64,000 bases of DNA from Streptomyces morookaense (lineage in GTDB: Bacteria; Actinomycetota; Actinomycetes; Streptomycetales; Streptomycetaceae), in contig NZ_JABBXF010000072.1 of NCBI RefSeq assembly GCF_013030945.1, positions 1-64,000 on the forward strand. Reading direction: 5' to 3'. The notes below the pieces were generated by a model. It searched no databases. It saw nothing but the letters and a program-made list of their open reading frames with translations, and was not told the DNA's origin. Of the stretch, positions 44,868 to 54,557 are shown one piece after another. A program made the translations under genes and the position numbers. Positions within the stretch are counted from its first letter, which is position 1. Each line of letters starts with the position of its first letter.

Positions 44868-45719
44868 GTGCAGCACAGGGCGTATGCACCGGCAGCCGCA
44901 CTGGCCGCGATCGTGCTCGCGGCCGGGCTCGCGGGGTGCAGCTCGCGGTCGGGTGCCACGGGCGGGGCCGACGACGCCAGGCCGGGTCACTCGGGGGCCT
45001 CGGCGCCCGCCGGGCAGCCGGGCAAGTACCACAGCCTCCCCGAGCCGTGCAGTTACGTCGGGCGGGACACGCTGCGCCGGATGCTGCCGGACGGCGCGGC
45101 CGCGACCGACGACGACGATGCCGGCGCCGACAAGCTCTACAAGGGCCAGCCCACGATCACCTACGACACCGACCGCCGCGTCGGCTGCCGCTGGAAGGTG
45201 GAGTCGCCGGACGGCGCCCGGCACCTGTCGGTCGACTTCGAGCGCGTGGTGTCGTACCAGCCGGGCGTGAGCGACGAGGCCCGCGCCCAGGAGCTCTACG
45301 CGCGCCAGGCGGGCGCCGCGCACATCCCGGCGGCCTCCGGTTCGCCCTCCGCGAGCGCCTCCGCCCCCTCCCCGAGCACAAGCGCGAGCAGCGGCAACGC
45401 GCCCGGCCCGCAGCTGTCGGCGTCCCCCGCCGCGTCCCCCTCGGCCTCGGCCTCCGCCTCCCCCTCCGCGGATCCGGCCCTGGCCCCCCGGACGCTCGAC
45501 GATCTCGGGGACGACGCGTTCATCGACGACCGGCTGGCCACCGCGGCCTCGGGCGTGCACCGCGATGTGACGGTCGTCTTCCGGTCGTCCAATGTGCTGG
45601 TGACGATCGCGTACGACCAGTGGTCGACGGACAAGCAGCACGTGCCGTCCGCCCAGGACCTGCAGGGCAAGGCCCACGGCCTGGCCCGCGAGCTCGACGC
45701 GGGGCACTTCGGCAATTAG
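44868..45719 (+). CDS. DUF3558 lipoprotein
   Basis: 283 residues from GTG with GGGAG upstream. Signal with lipobox AGLAGC (C24). The mature part has a DUF3558-like pattern (LPEPCSYVGRDTLRRMLP, RRVGCRWK, split). A Ser/Ala/Pro-rich low-complexity region (about residues 150-205) interrupts the domain. DUF3558 lipoproteins are abundant in actinobacteria and of unknown function. The next gene is a second, different DUF3558 lipoprotein on the same strand, 141 nt away. Confidence 0.85.
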   Translation: MQHRAYAPAAALAAIVLAAGLAGCSSRSGATGGADDARPGHSGASAPAGQPGKYHSLPEPCSYVGRDTLRRMLPDGAAATDDDDAGADKLYKGQPTITYDTDRRVGCRWKVESPDGARHLSVDFERVVSYQPGVSDEARAQELYARQAGAAHIPAASGSPSASASAPSPSTSASSGNAPGPQLSASPAASPSASASASPSADPALAPRTLDDLGDDAFIDDRLATAASGVHRDVTVVFRSSNVLVTIAYDQWSTDKQHVPSAQDLQGKAHGLARELDAGHFGN

Positions 45720-45860
45720 CGCACTTCGGCGCACCGCCCCGGCGAGTACCGCCCCGATCGGGCCTGTGCCGGGCGCGGGCCGCGTACCGTGCCGCGTAGC
45801 GCGACATCTCCCACGCGACAACTCCACGCGACAACTTCCCACCGAATGAGCGAAGGACCC

Positions 45861-46580
45861 ATGCACCGACGTACAGCCCCGCGACTCGCCCGAATTCTCG
45901 CCTGCGCCGCAGTACCGGTGATGCTCGTCGCCACCGGCTGCTCGTCGGGCGGGGGCGGTGGCGAGAAGAAGGAATCGGGCAAGCCGTCCCAGTCGGCGAC
46001 GCCCAACGCCACGCCGACGGTGAAGGCGGCGACGTTCGCCAAGCTGCCGGAGGTCTGCAAGACCCTCGACGAGAAGGCCATCGACAACCTGGTGCCGAAG
46101 GCGGACAAGAAGGAGGGCAAGGCGCTGCCCTCCAGTGACGTCAACGACTCGGCGAGCTGCTTCTGGAGCGGCCTGAACTCCGAGGACGTCAAGAACCAGC
46201 AGTTCCGTTCGCTGACGGTCTCGCTGAAGCGATTCGCCTCGGACCCCACCCTCGGCACGGGCGAGAAGCGTGCCGCGGACTTCGCCGCGAAGCAGGCGAC
46301 GGCGGCGACCACGGCGGACGGCGCCAAGGACGCGAAGTCGGAGAAGACGTCCGGCATCGGCGACGAGGCCACCACCGTCTCGTCGCAGACGAAGAAGGAC
46401 GACAACGACTTCCAGAACGAGACGGTGGTGACCCGTACGGCCAACGTCGTCATCACCCTGAAGTACAGCGGGGCGGGCTACGAGGGCGCGAAGACGCCGG
46501 ACGCCGGCGACATGACGAAGAACGCCCAGGACGCGGCCAAGCAGGTCGTGACAGCGGTGGGCAACGCCAACAAGAAGTAG
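45861..46580 (+). CDS. DUF3558 lipoprotein, second copy
   Basis: 239 residues. Signal with lipobox VATGC (C27), then a Gly/Lys/Ser linker and a DUF3558 domain: LPEVCKTLDEKAIDNLVP, then SASCFWSGL about 45 residues later. The two cysteines probably form the family disulfide. ATG 45861 is preceded by AAGGA. Without the low-complexity insert of the upstream copy, and only modestly similar to it, so this is an old duplication or two independent members. Confidence 0.88.
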   Translation: MHRRTAPRLARILACAAVPVMLVATGCSSGGGGGEKKESGKPSQSATPNATPTVKAATFAKLPEVCKTLDEKAIDNLVPKADKKEGKALPSSDVNDSASCFWSGLNSEDVKNQQFRSLTVSLKRFASDPTLGTGEKRAADFAAKQATAATTADGAKDAKSEKTSGIGDEATTVSSQTKKDDNDFQNETVVTRTANVVITLKYSGAGYEGAKTPDAGDMTKNAQDAAKQVVTAVGNANKK

Positions 46581-46587
46581 CAGGCGA

Positions 46588-46629
46588 CAACGGAGAAGGG
46601 CCGCCCCTCGGGGCGGCCCTTCTCCGTTG
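46588..46629. terminator. Terminator between the DUF3558 gene and lysS
   Basis: A 20-nt arm (46588-46607, starting CAACGGAGAAGG) is exactly complementary to 46610-46629. It lies between the DUF3558 stop and the convergent lysS stop at 46644, so it serves both. Confidence 0.88.
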
Positions 46630-46643
46630 CCTGAGCGGCGGCC

Positions 46644-48380
46644 TTACGCGGCGAGCAGCTTGCGCACGCGGTCGGCGCCCACGGCGAGCAGCAGGGTGGG
46701 CAGGCGCGGGCCGGTGTCCCGGCTCACCAGCAGGTGGTAGAGCAGGGCGAAGAAGGACCGCTGGGCGACCTTGAGCTCGGGGGTGGGCTTGGCGTCGGGC
46801 TCCAGGCCGGCCTGGACCTTGGGCACGCCGTAGACGAGCGTGGTGAGCCCGTCGAGCGACCAGTGGTCGTCGAGGCCCTCCAGCAGCAGCCGCAGCGATT
46901 CGCGGGCCTGGTCGTCGAGGGAGGCGAGGAGCTCGGTGTCGGGCTCCTCGCGGACGATGGTGCGGGATTCGGCCGGGACCTGGGTGTTGATCCAGTGCTC
47001 GGCGCGGTCGAGCCGGGGGCGGACCTCGTCGAGAGTGGTGACCGGGTTCCCGGGGTCGAGGTCGCTGAGGATGCGCAGCGTCTGCTCGTCGTGGCCGGCG
47101 GTGATGTCGGCGACGGAGGCGAGCGTGCGGTACGGGAGCGGGCGCGGGGTGCGCGGCAGCTCGCCGGCGGCGGTGCGGACGGCGCGGCTGTGGGCGGCGG
47201 CGTCGGCGGGGAGGACGGTGCCGTCGGCGACCTTGCTCTCCAGCTTGTCCCACTCGTCGTAGAGCCGCTGGATCTCCTGGTCGAAGGCGATCTTGAAGGA
47301 CTGGTTGGGCTTGCGGCGGGCGTAGAGCCAGCGCAGCAGCGGCGCTTCCATGATCTTCAGTGCGTCGCCGGGGGTGGGGACGCCGCCCTTGGAGGAGGAC
47401 ATCTTGGCCATGCCGCTGATGCCGACGAAGGCGTACATGGGGCCGATGGGCTGTTCGCCGCCGAAGACCTTGCGGACGATCTGGCCGCCGACGACGAAGG
47501 AGGAGCCGGGCGAGGAGTGGTCGACGCCGGAGGGCTCGAAGACGACGCCCTCGTAGGCCCAGCGCATGGGCCAGTCGACCTTCCAGACCAGCTTGCCGCG
47601 GTTGAACTCGCTGAGCAGGACGGTCTCGGAGTGGCCGCACACGCAGGTGTAGGCGAGTTCGGTGGTCTCGTCGTCGTAGCCGGTGACGGTGGTGAGGTCG
47701 CGCTCGCAGGCGCCGCAGTAGGGCTTGTACGGGAAGTAGCCCGCGGTGCCCGCGCTGCCGTCGTCCTCGGCGGCGGCGCCGGAGCCCTCGGCGGCCTCCA
47801 GCTCGGCCTCGTCGACGGGCTTCTGCTGCTGCTGCTTCGGCTTCCCGGTGGCCTTGTCCTTGGTCCGGTACTGGTCGAGGATCGCGTCGATGTCGGCGCG
47901 GTGCTTCATCGCGTGCAGGATCTGCTCGCGGTAGACGCCCGAGGTGTACTGCTCGGTCTGGCTGATGGGGTCGTACTCGATGCCGAGCTCGGCGAGCGAG
48001 GCGACCATGGCGGCCTTGAAGTGCTCGGCCCAGTTGGGGTACTCGGAGCCGGCCGGGGCGGGCACCGAGGTGAGCGGCTTGCCGATGTGGGCGGCCCAGG
48101 ACTCGTCGATGCCGGGGACGCCGGCCGGGACCTTGCGGTAGCGGTCGTAGTCGTCCCAGGAGATGAGGTGACGGACCTGGTGGCCGCGGCGGCGGATCTC
48201 GTCGGCGACCAGGTGCGGGGTCATGACCTCGCGCAGGTTGCCCAGGTGGATCGGGCCGGAGGGCGACAGGCCCGAGGCGACGACGATCGGTTTGCCGGGG
48301 GCACGGCGCTCCGCTTCGGCGATGACCTCGTCGGCGAATCGGGAGACCCAGTCGGCCTCATTGCTCTGCACCTGAGCCAC
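46644..48380 (-). CDS. lysS: Lysyl-tRNA synthetase, class I (archaeal type)
   Basis: 578 residues. The class I signatures are HLGN (residues 45-48, the HIGH motif) and KMSSSK (326-331). Zinc-ligand cysteines are at 222/225 and 246/248. Class I LysRS is typical of archaea and rare in bacteria; most Streptomyces, as I recall, also have a class II enzyme. Residues about 172-214 are a Gln/Glu/Gly/Ala-rich insertion, probably disordered. The start is GTG 48380 after AGGAAG. It is divergent from argS with a 161-nt shared promoter region. Confidence 0.95.
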   Translation of the reverse strand: MAQVQSNEADWVSRFADEVIAEAERRAPGKPIVVASGLSPSGPIHLGNLREVMTPHLVADEIRRRGHQVRHLISWDDYDRYRKVPAGVPGIDESWAAHIGKPLTSVPAPAGSEYPNWAEHFKAAMVASLAELGIEYDPISQTEQYTSGVYREQILHAMKHRADIDAILDQYRTKDKATGKPKQQQQKPVDEAELEAAEGSGAAAEDDGSAGTAGYFPYKPYCGACERDLTTVTGYDDETTELAYTCVCGHSETVLLSEFNRGKLVWKVDWPMRWAYEGVVFEPSGVDHSSPGSSFVVGGQIVRKVFGGEQPIGPMYAFVGISGMAKMSSSKGGVPTPGDALKIMEAPLLRWLYARRKPNQSFKIAFDQEIQRLYDEWDKLESKVADGTVLPADAAAHSRAVRTAAGELPRTPRPLPYRTLASVADITAGHDEQTLRILSDLDPGNPVTTLDEVRPRLDRAEHWINTQVPAESRTIVREEPDTELLASLDDQARESLRLLLEGLDDHWSLDGLTTLVYGVPKVQAGLEPDAKPTPELKVAQRSFFALLYHLLVSRDTGPRLPTLLLAVGADRVRKLLAA

Positions 48381-48541
48381 GGCACTTCCTTCCTGACGGT
48401 CCTGGCATGACCATTGTCCCAGACGGCGGCACGGGTTCCGGGGTTGCCCGGGGGGCCGGGAATTCCCGGGGTGGCGTGGTGGGCGCATGGGATACTCGGT
48501 GCCATCACCACAATGCCGTCTACCGGAATGGCACCCATCCC

Positions 48542-50299
48542 ATGGCTTCGGTTCCCTCTCTCGCTTCCACGCTCCAGCAGCGCATCTCGGACGCCCTCTC
48601 GGCCGCTCTGCCGGAGGCCGGTTCCGCCGACCCGCTGCTGCGACGAAGCGACCGGGCGGATTTCCAGGCCAACGGCATGCTGGCGCTGGCGAAGAAGCTC
48701 AAGGGCAACCCGCGGGAGCTGGCGGCGAAGGTCGTCGAAGGTCTGCCGGCGGGTGATCTGATCCAGGAGATCGAGGTCTCGGGTCCGGGCTTCCTGAACA
48801 TCACGCTCTCGGACCGGGCGATCGTCGAGACGCTGGCGGCGCGGGTCGCGGACGCGCGGCTGGGCGTGCCGGTGAAGGAGAAGCCGGGCACGACGGTCAT
48901 CGACTGGGCGCAGCCGAACGTGGCGAAGGAGATGCACGTCGGTCATCTGCGGTCGGCGGTGATCGGCGATGCGGTCGTGAAGATCCTGGAGTTCGCGGGC
49001 GAGAAGGTGGTCAGCCGCCATCACATCGGCGACTGGGGCACCCAGTTCGGCATGCTCATCCAGTACCTGCTGGAGCACCCGCACGAGCTGGACCACGAGG
49101 GCCGGGAGGCCGCGGGCGAGGAGGCGATGTCGAACCTCAACCGTCTGTACAAGGCCTCGCGTGCGCTGTTCGACGCGGATGCGGACTTCAAGGAGCGTGC
49201 GCGCCGCCGGGTGGTGGCTCTGCAGGCGGGTGACGAGGAGACCCTCGCGCTGTGGCAGCGGTTCGTCGACGAGTCGAAGCTCTACTTCTACTCGGTCTTC
49301 GACAAGCTGGACATGAAGATCGAGGATGCGGATGTGGTCGGCGAGTCCGGCTACAACCACATGCTGGCGGAGACGTGCCGGCTGCTGGAGGAGTCCGGCG
49401 TGGCGGTGCGTTCGGAGGGTGCGCTGTGCGTGTTCTTCGAGGACGTCAAGGGCCCGGACGGCAACCCGGTGCCGCTGATCGTGCAGAAGTCGGACGGCGG
49501 TTTCGGCTATGCGGCGACGGACCTGTCGGCGATCCGCAACCGGGTTCAGGAGCTGGGCGCGGACACGTTGGTCTACGTGGTGGACGCACGGCAGTCGCTG
49601 CACTTCAAGATGGTCTTCGAGACGGCCCGCCGGGCGGGCTGGCTGAACGGTGAAGTGAAGGCCGTGCAGCTGGCGTTCGGCACGGTGCTGGGCAAGGACG
49701 GCAAGCCGTTCAAGACCCGCGAGGGCGAGACGGTGCGTCTGGAGGACCTGCTGGACGAGGCCGTGGAGCGTGCGGCGGCGGTGGTGCGCGAGAAGGCGCA
49801 GGACCTGTCCGAGGAGGAGATCGCCGAGCGTGCCGCGCAGGTGGGCATCGGTGCGGTGAAGTACGCGGACCTGTCGACGTCGGCGATCCGCGACTACAAG
49901 TTCGACCTGGACCAGATGGTCTCGCTCAACGGTGACACCAGCGTCTACCTCCAGTACGCGTACGCCCGTATCCAGTCGATCCTGCGCAAGGCGGGCGAGG
50001 TCGCCCCGAAGGCGCACCCGGAGCTGGCGCTGGCCCCGGCGGAGCGGGCGCTGGCGCTGCACCTGGACGAGTTCGCGGAGACCCTGACCGGTGTCGCGGA
50101 GACGTACGAGCCGCACAAGCTGGCCGCGTATCTGTACCAGTTGGCGTCGGCGTACACGACGTTCTACGACCAGTGCCCGGTGCTGAAGGCGGAGTCGGCG
50201 GAGCTCGTGGAGAACCGGCTGTTCCTGTGCGACCTGACGGCGCGCACCCTGCGGCAGGGTATGGCGCTGCTGGGCCTGCGGACGCCCGAGCGCCTGTAG
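48542..50299 (+). CDS. argS: Arginyl-tRNA synthetase
   Basis: 585 residues. Class I features: the HIGH motif as HVGH (NVAKEMHVGHLRSAV) and the ArgRS-specific NLNRLYKASRALF region; the KMSKS loop is degenerate as in many ArgRS, with the lysine supplied near SLHFKMVF. The N-terminal ArgRS-specific domain covers 1-120 and the C-terminal anticodon-binding DALR domain ends at residue 585. The ATG at 48542 follows a gap of 161 nt from divergent lysS. Ends at a terminator shared with the ATPase gene. Confidence 0.97.
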   Translation: MASVPSLASTLQQRISDALSAALPEAGSADPLLRRSDRADFQANGMLALAKKLKGNPRELAAKVVEGLPAGDLIQEIEVSGPGFLNITLSDRAIVETLAARVADARLGVPVKEKPGTTVIDWAQPNVAKEMHVGHLRSAVIGDAVVKILEFAGEKVVSRHHIGDWGTQFGMLIQYLLEHPHELDHEGREAAGEEAMSNLNRLYKASRALFDADADFKERARRRVVALQAGDEETLALWQRFVDESKLYFYSVFDKLDMKIEDADVVGESGYNHMLAETCRLLEESGVAVRSEGALCVFFEDVKGPDGNPVPLIVQKSDGGFGYAATDLSAIRNRVQELGADTLVYVVDARQSLHFKMVFETARRAGWLNGEVKAVQLAFGTVLGKDGKPFKTREGETVRLEDLLDEAVERAAAVVREKAQDLSEEEIAERAAQVGIGAVKYADLSTSAIRDYKFDLDQMVSLNGDTSVYLQYAYARIQSILRKAGEVAPKAHPELALAPAERALALHLDEFAETLTGVAETYEPHKLAAYLYQLASAYTTFYDQCPVLKAESAELVENRLFLCDLTARTLRQGMALLGLRTPERL

Positions 50300-50320
50300 G
50301 CGAACCGCTGCTCAACTTCC

Positions 50321-50806
50321 TTATACGACAGGGCCCTTCCCGGATCGGGAGGGGCCCTGTCGCACACCGGCGTCCACTTCGGCTCCGAGTTCGAACCAGA
50401 TGAGCTTGCCGACGAGCCCCTGGGGCTGGTCGCGGAGGGCAAATCCGCCCCAGCTGTCGGCGCACCACTGCACCAGCCCGAGTCCGCGGCCCTGTTCGGC
50501 CTCGGTCTCGGCGTCGGGGAGGGAGACGGTGTCGAGTGCGGGGAGGCGGGGGTTGGTGTCCCAGACGGCGACGCGTACGCGGTCGCCCTCGCGTTTGACG
50601 CGGACGGAGGCGGGGCCGTCGCTGTAGCGGTAGGCGTTGGTGACGAGCTCGGAGGTCAGCAGCTCGGCGGTGTCGGCCAGTTCGAGGAATCCGTGTTCCT
50701 CGAAGATGGTGCGCAGGGTGCGCCGTGCGATGCATGGCGCCATGGGGTCGGGAGGGACCTGGAGCGTGTACTCCCAGTCATCCGTGAGTTCGGGATCATG
50801 ACTCAT
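50321..50806 (-). CDS. ATP-binding anti-sigma-type regulator (HATPase_c)
   Basis: 161 residues. A single GHKL ATPase domain of the RsbW/SpoIIAB type: the N box ELVTNAYRYSD and G box GRGLGLVQ are clear. Such stand-alone ATPases in Streptomyces usually act as anti-sigma factors or partners of anti-anti-sigma factors; the target is unknown. The ATG at 50806 has GGAGG 6 nt upstream. The last 13 codons lie within the terminator hairpin shared with argS, so its C-terminus is encoded by terminator sequence. Confidence 0.88.
   Translation of the reverse strand: MSHDPELTDDWEYTLQVPPDPMAPCIARRTLRTIFEEHGFLELADTAELLTSELVTNAYRYSDGPASVRVKREGDRVRVAVWDTNPRLPALDTVSLPDAETEAEQGRGLGLVQWCADSWGGFALRDQPQGLVGKLIWFELGAEVDAGVRQGPSRSGKGPVV
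50326..50362. terminator. Terminator shared by argS and the ATPase gene
   Basis: CGACAGGGCCCTTCCCG pairs with CGGGAGGGGCCCTGTCG (one G-U) around GAT. It is 27 nt past argS and overlaps the 3' end of the convergent ATPase coding sequence. Confidence 0.88.
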
Positions 50807-50944
50807 GCACGCCTCCGTAGCGTAAGCATCCTGACACGCACAGTAGTCATGTTGGTTTGCGAACGCCGGATCAAGCCCGATTCCCGGAGACTCAACCTGT
50901 GTGGGTGACGGGCACTTTCGGCCCGCCATCCCCCACGGCTCCTG

Positions 50945-51945
<1,001 letters not shown>

Positions 51946-51949
<4 letters not shown>

Positions 51950-53595
51950 CTCCGTGCCCTTCTGCGCGATCCGGGCCGTCGCTCGCTCGGGCGGGTGACC
52001 GGGTCGCCGGCCTCCAGGGCCGCGTCGCGCCGGGCCGCGCCGAACTCCGCGAGCGCCTCGGCGAGTTTGTGCACCGAGGGCTCGGGCGACAGCACGTCCA
52101 CCCGCAGGCCGTGTTCCTCCGCGGTCTTCGCGGTGGCCGGTCCGATGCAGGCGATGACGGTGACATTGTGCGGCTTGCCGGCGATGCCGACCAGGTTCCG
52201 CACGGTGGAGGACGAGGTGAACAGCACGGCGTCGAAACCGCCGCCCTTGATCGCCTCGCGGGTCTCGGCCGGCGGCGGCGAGGCGCGCACGGTCCGGTAG
52301 GCCGTGACGTCGTCGACCTCCCAGCCGAGCTCGATCAGGCCGGCCACCAGGGTCTCGGTGGCGATGTCGGCGCGCGGCAGGAAGACGCGGTCGATCGGGT
52401 CGAAGACCGGGTCGTAGGGCGGCCAGTCCTCCAGCAGGCCGGCGGCCGACTGCTCGCCGCTGGGCACCAGGTCCGGCTTGACGCCGAACTCGATCAGCGA
52501 CCTGGCGGTCTGCTCGCCGACGGCCGCGACCTTGATGCCGGCGAAGGCGCGCGCGTCGAGCCCGTACTCCTCGAACTTCTCGCGCACCGCCTTGACGGCG
52601 TTGACGGACGTGAAGGCGATCCACTCGTAGCGGCCGGTGACCAGGCCCTTGACCGCGCGCTCCATCTGCTGCGGGGTGCGCGGCGGTTCGACGGCGATCG
52701 TCGGCACCTCCTGCGGCACGGCGCCGTACGAGCGGAGCTGGTCGGAGAGCGAGGCGGCCTGCTCCTTGGTACGCGGGACGAGAACGTTCCAGCCGAAGAG
52801 CGGCTTGGACTCGAACCACGAGAGCCGGTCGCGCTGTTCGGCCGCGCTGCGCTCGCCGACCACGGCTATGACGGGCTGCCCGCCGTCCGGCGAGGGCAGC
52901 ACCTTGGCGGCCTTGAGCACCTGGGCGACCGTGCCGAGGGTGGCGGTCCAGGTGCGCTGGCGGGTGGTGGTGCCGGCGACGGTGACGCTCAGCGGCGTAT
53001 CCGGCTTGCGTCCGGCGGAGACCAGCTCGCCGGCGGCCGCGACGACCGCGTCGAGCGTGGTGGAGACGACCGCGGTGGTCTCGCTCGCGCCGACCTCGCT
53101 CCAGCAGGTGGCGGTGGCGGTGCGGGCGTCGACGAACCGGACGTCGCCGCCCTGCCCGTCGCGCAGCGGCACACCGGCGTACGCGGGCACGCCGACGGCC
53201 GTGGCGACGCCCGGCACCACCTCGAAGGTGATGCCGTTGTCGGCGCAGGCCAGCATCTCGTCGGCGGCGTTGCCGTCGAGCCCGGGGTCGCCGAGAACCG
53301 CACGGACGACCCGCTTGCCGCTGCGCGCGGCCGTCATGACAAGATTGGCCGTGTCCCTGAGTACAGGGATGTCCGCGGTTTTTGATGCCTCGTCAGTAAC
53401 CGTCTGCGCAGGCATGTCCACATGGGCGCGCGCATGCGTGCGCACCACGTCGAGCACCTGCGGATCGGCGATCAGGACGTCCGCTGCCGCCAGCGCCTCC
53501 ACGGCGCGCAGCGTCAGCAGTCCCGGGTCTCCGGGTCCGGCACCGAGGAAGGTGACGTGCCCGTGCGTGGGGTGGTTCGGGGCGGTGGGGTTCAA
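51946..53595 (-). CDS. hemD: Uroporphyrinogen-III synthase fused to a methyltransferase-like domain
   Basis: 549 residues. The N-terminal half (about 10-240) is a tetrapyrrole methylase-like domain with the first signature VTFLGAGPGDPGLLTLRA, while the second SUMT signature GDPFVFGRG is replaced by GDPGLDGNA. The C-terminal half (about 270-530) is the HemD domain with WNVLVPRTKEQA and IAFTSVNAVKA. HemD closes uroporphyrinogen III; the methylase half may be inactive. TTG 53595 overlaps the hemC stop (TTGA) and follows GGGGGAG. A longer upstream phase is a shadow of hemC. Confidence 0.9.
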
Positions 53596-54557
53596 AGTGC
53601 TCGCTCCCCCATAAGACCGGCCGCACCCTTGTCGAGCATCTCCGCGGCGAGCAACTGCCCCATGGCAACTGCCTCTTCGCTGGACGCCGGCACGGGACCG
53701 GTGGTGGACAGCTGCACCAGCGTGGAACCGTCGGTGGTGCCGACGATGCCGCGCAGGCGCATTTCGGTGACAACCTGCCCGACGGCCAGAAGGTCGGCCA
53801 GTGCACCCACGGGTGCACTGCAGCCGGCCTCCAGGGCGGCGAGCAGGGAACGCTCGGCGGTCACGGCGGCCCGCGTGTACGGGTCGTCGAGCTCGGCGAG
53901 CGTCGCGGCGAGGGGTGCGTTGGTCGCGGCGCACTCGATCGCCAGGGCCCCCTGGCCGGGGGCGGGCAAAACTGCGTCGGGCTCCAGGAACTGGGTGGCC
54001 TCGTCGATCCTGCCGATCCGGGTGAGCCCGGCGGCGGCGAGCACGACGGCGTCCAGCTCGCCCTTGGCGACATAGCCGAGCCGGGTGTCGATGTTGCCGC
54101 GGATCGGCACGGTCTCGATCCGCCGGCCCAGCGTGCGCGCCCAGGCGTTGAGCTGCGCCATGCGGCGCGGCGAGCCGGTGCCGATGCGCGCTCCGTCCGG
54201 GAGTTCCTCGAAGGTGAGGCCGTCCCGGGCCACCAGCACGTCGCGCGGGTCCACCCGGGCCGGGATCGCGGCGAGCGCGAGGTCGTCCGGCTGCTGCGTG
54301 GGCAGGTCCTTCAGCGAGTGCACGGCGAAGTCGATCTCGCCCGCGAGCAGCGCGTCGCGCAGCGCGGAGACGAAGACGCCGGTGCCGCCGATCTGCGCGA
54401 GGTGCTCGCGCGAGACGTCGCCGTACGTGGTGATCTCGACCAGCTCGACGGGGCGGCCGGTGAGCTGCTGCACGGCCTCGGCGACCTGCCCCGACTGGGC
54501 CATGGCCAGCTTGCTGCGGCGGGTGCCGAGGCGCAGCGGTGTGGTGGTGTCGTTCAT
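53592..54557 (-). CDS. hemC: Hydroxymethylbilane synthase (porphobilinogen deaminase)
   Basis: Assembles four porphobilinogens into hydroxymethylbilane. 321 residues. The dipyrromethane cofactor attaches to C246 in EAGCSAPVG. The DFAVHSLKDLPT block and arginine-rich substrate-binding loop GTGSPRRMAQL are intact. The ATG overlaps the hemA stop by 4 nt (ATGA), and the stop overlaps the hemD start. A preceding 20-residue Asp/Arg-rich frame upstream belongs to hemA. Confidence 0.97.
   Translation of the reverse strand: MNDTTTPLRLGTRRSKLAMAQSGQVAEAVQQLTGRPVELVEITTYGDVSREHLAQIGGTGVFVSALRDALLAGEIDFAVHSLKDLPTQQPDDLALAAIPARVDPRDVLVARDGLTFEELPDGARIGTGSPRRMAQLNAWARTLGRRIETVPIRGNIDTRLGYVAKGELDAVVLAAAGLTRIGRIDEATQFLEPDAVLPAPGQGALAIECAATNAPLAATLAELDDPYTRAAVTAERSLLAALEAGCSAPVGALADLLAVGQVVTEMRLRGIVGTTDGSTLVQLSTTGPVPASSEEAVAMGQLLAAEMLDKGAAGLMGERAL

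Noticed and set aside
45350..45480. Repetitive Ser/Ala/Pro codons in the first DUF3558 lipoprotein, possible tandem repeat or CRISPR-like array
   Set aside because: No fixed repeat unit or spacers; it is a low-complexity linker within a lipoprotein.
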